A stretch of 28,238 bases of DNA from CAMBDS01 sp964355675. Lineage in GTDB: Bacteria; Electryoneota; AABM5-125-24; Hatepunaeales; Hatepunaeaceae. The stretch is taken from positions 1-28,238 of the forward strand of contig CAYHEC010000038.1 in assembly GCA_964355675.1 (NCBI GenBank), in the 5' to 3' direction. Positions 24,482 to 28,238 of this stretch are shown one piece after another; the first letter of the stretch is position 1; every line of letters starts with the position of its first letter. The position numbers were made by a program, and so were the translations under genes. The notes below the pieces were generated by a model. That model searched no databases. It worked only from the letters and a program-made list of their open reading frames with translations, and had not been told where the DNA came from.

Positions 24482-24573
24482 AATAGGAGAATGAGTGCCG
24501 CAGGGTGTCCTCACCCTGCGGCAAGAAAATAGGAGAATGAGTGACGCAGGGTGTCCTCACCCTGCGGCAAAAA
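24482..24573. repeat. Two tandem 46-bp repeats with 12-bp-stem hairpins (family B)
   Basis: Unit 1 starts at 24482 and unit 2 at 24528. Each opens AATAGGAGAATGAGTG and holds a hairpin with loop TCCT: TGCCGCAGGGTG with CACCCTGCGGCA at 24496-24523 (perfect), and a one-mismatch copy at 24542-24569. A half copy of this hairpin appears at 28187-28200. The copies sit between the C25 protease gene and the next exported protein. Confidence 0.9.
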
Positions 24574-24597
24574 AACCACATTCTCAGACAGCCTCAA

Positions 24598-24626
24598 GTG
24601 GTGTCATGTGTCTCGCATGACACTAC
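24598..24626. repeat. Hairpin, family A, fourth copy
   Basis: GTGGTGTCATG (24598-24608) pairs with CATGACACTAC (24616-24626) around TGTCTCG, with one G-T wobble. The loop is identical to that at 14846-14852. It lies 26 bases before the start of the next gene, so on the mRNA it would sit in the leader, just upstream of the ribosome site. Confidence 0.85.
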
Positions 24627-24652
24627 AATTAAAAGTAATTTCAGGAGTCAGA

Positions 24653-25684
24653 ATGCGGTCGTTTGTCTGTATAGTACTGGTAGCGTCGCTGTCGTTAGCC
24701 ACAAGCAATATTCTGGGAGCCGATCGCGTGTTGCGTGAAACAGGTCTATCCCGGGAACAGCTCGCTAATTCTCATAATCAACCTTTTCAGATCGATGATG
24801 TTGATACATTGCATTATGAAACTCCCGGCAATCCGCCCTACTTCATGTGGCTTCCCGACGCATTTGGCGATGACTTTCTCAACGTACGTTTTACGCCGCC
24901 CTTCGATCCCTATTACGTCGTCGGCGTCCTTATGCCGCTCTTCGATATGGACAGTATCCGAGGTGGGCCAGCCGGGACCCCTGGTGTAAAAATAAGTGTC
25001 TGGGAATCGGGATTCGACGAAGGCGGTGACTCAGCAGGATTTCCAACTGATCTAATCGGCTCTATAGATTTTCCATACTTCGATGAAGAAAATGATTCTG
25101 TCTTCATCAAGTTATGTCGTGCTAATAATTTAGTATGGAACTATTTTGATCTTAGACCACTTAGAATCGGCCCCAGAGAGGGTGAGTTCCACGTAGCCGC
25201 GTCGGTCTTATCCGATCAAGAGACCGATACTCTCGCTATTTTTCACGACGACGGCAGAGGCCAATTCCGGTCAGACCGCAGCGGGCTCTGGAATGGTCAG
25301 GATTCGATTTGGTCAAAGATGAAATATCTGCCAGGAATTCGACTTGGCTTGAATTTTTACATGCACGTCGTAATTTCCGATACGATCCCCTGGTCTGTTG
25401 ATTATGAGAATGACTTCAGACCACCTACCACCGTGTTACTTGATCCAGCTTATCCCAACCCCTTCAACAATCGAACCTCCCTGCGCTTCGCGGTTCCTAT
25501 TTCCAGTCCCTACCAAATCCAGCTATTCGACCGTCAAGGTCGGCGCATTCGCTTGCTGGGCGAGGGTAAAGGCGGTTCAGGCGTTTTGGCTTTGGACGCC
25601 GCATCTCTCACGTCTGGGACTTACTTTATAACTTTGACTACGCCAAATGGCGTCTCAACTCAGCCTATTCACCTTATCAGGTAG
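24653..25684 (+). CDS. Exported protein of unknown function with C-terminal sorting domain
   Basis: This 343-residue protein starts at ATG 24653, with AGGAG five bases upstream. Earlier in-frame starts would translate through the hairpin repeats and are rejected. Residues about 1-24 form a signal peptide (FVCIVLVASLSLATS, then LGA). The central part, about 25-255, is acidic and rich in aromatic residues and proline (PYFMWLPDAFGDDFLNVRF, GVLMPLFDMDS, GVKISVWESGFDEG); I do not recognise its fold, though the pattern suggests beta-sandwich. The C-terminal roughly 80 residues contain AYPNPFNNRTSLRF, IQLFDRQGRRIR and LTSGTYFITL, a T9SS type A/FlgD-Ig-like sorting domain. It is therefore probably secreted or cell-surface attached by the same route as the two proteases in this window. 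A terminator follows at once, making it the last gene of the group. Confidence 0.8.
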   Translation: MRSFVCIVLVASLSLATSNILGADRVLRETGLSREQLANSHNQPFQIDDVDTLHYETPGNPPYFMWLPDAFGDDFLNVRFTPPFDPYYVVGVLMPLFDMDSIRGGPAGTPGVKISVWESGFDEGGDSAGFPTDLIGSIDFPYFDEENDSVFIKLCRANNLVWNYFDLRPLRIGPREGEFHVAASVLSDQETDTLAIFHDDGRGQFRSDRSGLWNGQDSIWSKMKYLPGIRLGLNFYMHVVISDTIPWSVDYENDFRPPTTVLLDPAYPNPFNNRTSLRFAVPISSPYQIQLFDRQGRRIRLLGEGKGGSGVLALDAASLTSGTYFITLTTPNGVSTQPIHLIR

Positions 25685-25707
25685 GCGATAAGACCATCCT
25701 ATAATCG

Positions 25708-25745
25708 AACGGGTCGCGGCAGTTCTGCTTCGACCCGTTTTTATT
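25708..25745 (+). terminator. Rho-independent terminator
   Basis: AACGGGTCG (25708-25716) pairs with CGACCCGTT (25731-25739) around a 14-base loop that can itself pair partly. The stem runs into a T-rich tail (TTTTTATT). It lies 24 bases after the stop of the unknown exported protein and should end that transcript. Confidence 0.85.
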
Positions 25746-25784
25746 GCCTTCTGATGTTACTCTGTTACAAAATGCACATAAGAG

Positions 25785-25813
25785 TTGCCCAGTGATAGGC
25801 TTTTTTGTATATT
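25785..25813 (+). promoter_or_regulatory. Possible sigma-70-type promoter for the cDPG-synthetase-like gene
   Basis: TTGCCC (25785-25790) and TATATT (25808-25813) are 17 bases apart and match four and five of six consensus bases. They lie about 77 bases before the start codon, after a terminator, so a new transcript must begin in this stretch. The window is AT-rich and chance matches are possible. Confidence 0.4.
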
Positions 25814-25889
25814 TTTAGGCTTATCGGTTTGGACATGAGTTCCATATTAAATTGATAGACGATTATCAAAGCTACACAGGATTAGGACA

Positions 25890-27206
25890 ATGCCGCAAAG
25901 ACGAGTTATCATAATGGGAGCCGCTGGCAGGGACTTCCATAATTTCAATACATTTTTTCGAGGACGGGACGACGTAAAAGTTGTTGCCTTCACCGCCGCA
26001 CAAATCCCCGACATCGACGGGCGAGTCTATCCTTCAGCCCTCGCAGGTGCTGGTTATCCCAACGGTATTCCAATTGTCGCGGAAGAGGATCTCGCCGACC
26101 TGATCGTGCGTGAAAAGGTTAAGGAGGTTGTATTCTCCTACAGCGATATCGCTTATTCTAATTTGATGAACAAGGCGTCGCTCGTCTTGGCCGCAGGCGC
26201 TAATTTTGTCCTGCTTGGTCCCGGCGAAACCATGCTTACCTCGTCTAAACCAGTCGTCGCGATCACCGCCGTGCGCACTGGCTGTGGTAAAAGCCAGACA
26301 ACCCGCAAAGTTGCCGATCTTCTTCGCAAATCAGGTAAGCGCGTCGTTGTCGTCCGTCACCCCATGCCTTACGGTGATCTGGTTAAGCAACGCGTCCAAA
26401 GATTCGCCTCAATCGCCGATATGGCCGCAGAATCTTGCACCATCGAGGAAATGGAGGAGTACGAACCGCACATCGTGAACGGATCGGTAGTTTTTGCTGG
26501 CGTTGACTATCAGGCAATCCTCGAACAAGCCGAAAAAGAGGCGGACGTCATCTTGTGGGACGGAGGTAACAACGATTTCCCCTTCTTCAAACCCACTTAT
26601 CTTATTACTGTCGTCGATCCATTAAGGCCCGGCCACGAAATCGGATATTTTCCCGGTGAAGTTAACCTCCGAATGGCAGACGCTATCATTATCAACAAAA
26701 TCGAGAGCGCGCACCCGGAAGACGTTGACGAGGTTCGACAAAATATTCGCCTTGCCAACCCCAATGCGCTGGTGATCGACGCCGCCTCGCCGGTGACTGT
26801 CGATTTCCCTGAGCGTCTTCGCGGCATGAGAGCTCTGGTCGTTGAAGATGGTCCGACCCTGACGCATGGCGAGATGAGTTTCGGCGCCGGAATCGTCGCC
26901 GCTCAAAAATTCGGTTGTGCGGACCTTGTTGACCCGCGGCCATTCCTTCAAGGAAAACTTGTCGAAACCTTTGAAAAGTATCCGGACATTGGCGTCCTTT
27001 TACCAGCTATGGGCTACAGCCCCCAGCAAGTCCGAGACTTAGAGGATACGATCAATCTGTCCGATGCTGATGTAGTTGTTATCGGAACGCCTATCGATCT
27101 TCGTCGAATCATCGATATCCGTAAACCGACTGTGCGCGTGACCTATGAACTCCAAGAGATCGGCAGACCCAATCTGCAAGACGCTCTGGCAAGCATTCTA
27201 AAGTAA
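25890..27206 (+). CDS. Cyclic 2,3-diphosphoglycerate synthetase-like P-loop NTPase (COG2403 type)
   Basis: This 438-residue soluble protein resembles cyclic 2,3-diphosphoglycerate synthetase of methanogens and its wider group of predicted GTPases. An N-terminal Rossmann-like part (RRVIIMGAAGRDFHNFNTFFRG, then VVAFTAAQIPDIDGRVYPS) is followed by the phosphate-binding loop TGCGKS at 130-135 in TAVRTGCGKSQTTRKVADLLR. Then come VVVVRHPMPYGDL, ILWDGGNNDFPFFKP, PGEVNLRMADAIIINKIESA, and a C-terminal segment with PAMGYSPQQ and DVVVIGTPIDL. The loop lacks the first glycine of the standard Walker A pattern, as in dethiobiotin-synthetase-like enzymes. In archaea the product is a thermoprotectant; whether a bacterial member makes it is unknown. 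AGGAT at 25878-25882 supports ATG 25890. Carbamate kinase follows ten bases later, which suggests a joint pathway. Confidence 0.78.
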   Translation: MPQRRVIIMGAAGRDFHNFNTFFRGRDDVKVVAFTAAQIPDIDGRVYPSALAGAGYPNGIPIVAEEDLADLIVREKVKEVVFSYSDIAYSNLMNKASLVLAAGANFVLLGPGETMLTSSKPVVAITAVRTGCGKSQTTRKVADLLRKSGKRVVVVRHPMPYGDLVKQRVQRFASIADMAAESCTIEEMEEYEPHIVNGSVVFAGVDYQAILEQAEKEADVILWDGGNNDFPFFKPTYLITVVDPLRPGHEIGYFPGEVNLRMADAIIINKIESAHPEDVDEVRQNIRLANPNALVIDAASPVTVDFPERLRGMRALVVEDGPTLTHGEMSFGAGIVAAQKFGCADLVDPRPFLQGKLVETFEKYPDIGVLLPAMGYSPQQVRDLEDTINLSDADVVVIGTPIDLRRIIDIRKPTVRVTYELQEIGRPNLQDALASILK

Positions 27207-27215
27207 ATTCACTTC

Positions 27216-28172
27216 GTGTCCCACAATAAATTTCGGTGCGCAGTTGTCGCCCTGGGCGGAAATGCGATCTCACCGACGAATGAACCGGGGTCTATCTCCA
27301 ACCAGTTCCGGCATACTCGCGAGAGCCTCGGAGCTGTCATTGCTCTCGTGAAGCGAAATTACAATCTCGCTATTACTCACGGAAATGGTCCTCAAGTCGG
27401 AATTGCGCTACGTAGAGTCGAACTTTCTCGCGGTCTCCTGCCCAATGTACCGCTGGGCGTGCTTGTAGCTGATACTCAAGGCTCTATGGGTTACATGATC
27501 GAACAATCGCTCATGAATCGACTCAACAAAGAGCAAATTTTTCGCCCCGTCGTCACAATTATCACCCAGGTTTTGGTTGACGAACATGATCCTGCTTTAA
27601 AAAAGCCATCTAAATTTGTCGGGCCGGTCTATTCCCAAAAAGAAGCCGCACAATTTATGCTTCAAGAAAAATGGACTATGAAACCCTATAACGACCCTGA
27701 CAAATGGCGAAGAGTTGTCGGATCACCGATACCGCTGGGTATTGTTAACCGGAGAACCATCCGGGAACAGGTCCAGTCCGGCGTCATTGTGATCGCCGCT
27801 GGCGGAGGCGGCATTCCCGTCTATCGTGACCCGGAGAGCGGCTTCGAAGGCGTAGATGCTGTCATCGACAAGGATCGCGCCGCCGCTATCCTTGCTCACG
27901 ATATCGAAGCCGATGAGCTGATCATCTTGACGGAAGCTGACGCCGTATTTCTTGACTTTGGTAAGCCTACTCAACGACGAATTCCGAAAATGAGAATCCG
28001 TGAAGCCGCAAAATATCGCGAATCGGGTGAGTTTCCTGAAGGAAGCATGGGACCAAAGGTTGAAGCCGCAATAGCTTTCGTTCAGGGTGGGGGGATCCGG
28101 GCGGTTATTTGCGGACTTCATTCCATTGAGTCTGCCCTGATGGGACAAGCTGGTACAGAAATTGTCCCTTGA
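27216..28172 (+). CDS. arcC: Carbamate kinase
   Basis: This 318-residue amino acid kinase family enzyme is normally the step that makes ATP from carbamoyl phosphate, giving ammonia and CO2. Signature segments are present: ALGGNAISP near the N terminus, THGNGPQVGIALRR, DTQGSMGYMIEQSL, the carbamate-kinase-specific insert DEHDPALKKPSKFVGPVYS, AAGGGGIPV, VIDKDRAAAILAHDIEADELIILTEADAVFL, GSMGPKVEAAIAFV and a final GTEIVP. Length fits the family (about 310). The GTG start at 27216 lies ten bases after the preceding stop and has no clear ribosome site, so it may rely on translational coupling. No arginine deiminase, ornithine carbamoyltransferase or allantoin-type genes are in the window, so this is not the usual arc operon. 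The neighbour is the COG2403 NTPase, and the physiological direction of the reaction is open. Confidence 0.94.
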   Translation: MSHNKFRCAVVALGGNAISPTNEPGSISNQFRHTRESLGAVIALVKRNYNLAITHGNGPQVGIALRRVELSRGLLPNVPLGVLVADTQGSMGYMIEQSLMNRLNKEQIFRPVVTIITQVLVDEHDPALKKPSKFVGPVYSQKEAAQFMLQEKWTMKPYNDPDKWRRVVGSPIPLGIVNRRTIREQVQSGVIVIAAGGGGIPVYRDPESGFEGVDAVIDKDRAAAILAHDIEADELIILTEADAVFLDFGKPTQRRIPKMRIREAAKYRESGEFPEGSMGPKVEAAIAFVQGGGIRAVICGLHSIESALMGQAGTEIVP

Positions 28173-28186
28173 GTAGAGTTTGTTGT

Positions 28187-28200
28187 CGCAGGGTGTCCTC
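28187..28200. repeat. Half copy of the family B hairpin
   Basis: CGCAGGGTGTCCTC matches the left arm and loop of the hairpins at 24496-24523 and 24542-24569, and then diverges, so the right arm is missing. It lies 15 bases after the carbamate kinase stop. At 14 bases it may be a broken repeat. Confidence 0.6.
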
Positions 28201-28238
28201 GAGTTCTTTGAAATATTCCTATTATAGGATTTAATAAT

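Noticed and set aside
24496..24569. Rho-independent terminators for the C25 protease
   Set aside because: The stems are strong but are followed by A runs, not T runs, on the plus strand, and they belong to a repeat family.
24551..24652. Upstream ATG extension of the 343-residue exported protein
   Set aside because: It would translate through two hairpin repeats and hide the signal peptide; ATG 24653 has AGGAG at the right distance.

Overview
The window is a gene-dense bacterial chromosome segment, and it looks like a metagenome scaffold because it contains a run of exactly 100 N. The organism is probably a Gram-negative, uncultured member of the FCB group or a neighbouring candidate phylum. 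Three secreted proteins end in C-terminal domains with the PNPFN-type motif typical of type IX secretion (T9SS type A) or FlgD-Ig sorting. There are several lipobox lipoproteins, a GlmM of the archaeal/Bacteroidetes type (GEGNGG loop), an HprK outside a Firmicutes setting, and a bacterial cyclic-2,3-diphosphoglycerate-synthetase-like protein. I cannot assign a species. About half of the genes appear to start at TTG or GTG.

Layout. (1) 1-7941, plus strand: a tight housekeeping run of secA (3' part), smg, topA, a Xer recombinase, hpf, hprK and adenine deaminase. Most junctions are overlaps or gaps under 30 bases, so this is probably one operon. (2) 7942-8218: two tandem 80-bp repeats with hairpins. 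(3) 8219-11301: glmM, then an HDOD-GGDEF signalling protein. (4) 11416-14419: a rhodanese-like lipoprotein translationally coupled to a secreted subtilisin-like protease with a C-terminal sorting domain. (5) 14420-14895: a 476-base non-coding region between convergent genes, with four kinds of hairpin repeat, a 27-bp tandem array and the assembly gap. (6) 17255-14896, minus strand: CPBP membrane protease, PlsC-type acyltransferase and TatD. (7) 17405-19600, plus strand: ECF sigma factor, zinc-binding membrane anti-sigma factor and an HtrA-like PDZ lipoprotein that has lost its catalytic triad. (8) 19680-25684: an LVIVD beta-propeller lipoprotein, a large C25 (gingipain-like) protease and an unknown exported protein, the last two with sorting domains; a strong terminator follows. 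(9) 25890-28172: a COG2403/cDPG-synthetase-like NTPase followed by carbamate kinase.

How it fits together. Regions 4 and 8 are surface or secreted proteins whose sorting domains imply a shared export route encoded elsewhere. Region 7 looks like an envelope-sensing regulatory cassette in which a dead HtrA fold may act as sensor rather than protease. The most unusual non-coding signal is a patchwork of several intergenic hairpin families; their stems differ but three of them share a similar loop core, and they sit almost exclusively between genes.
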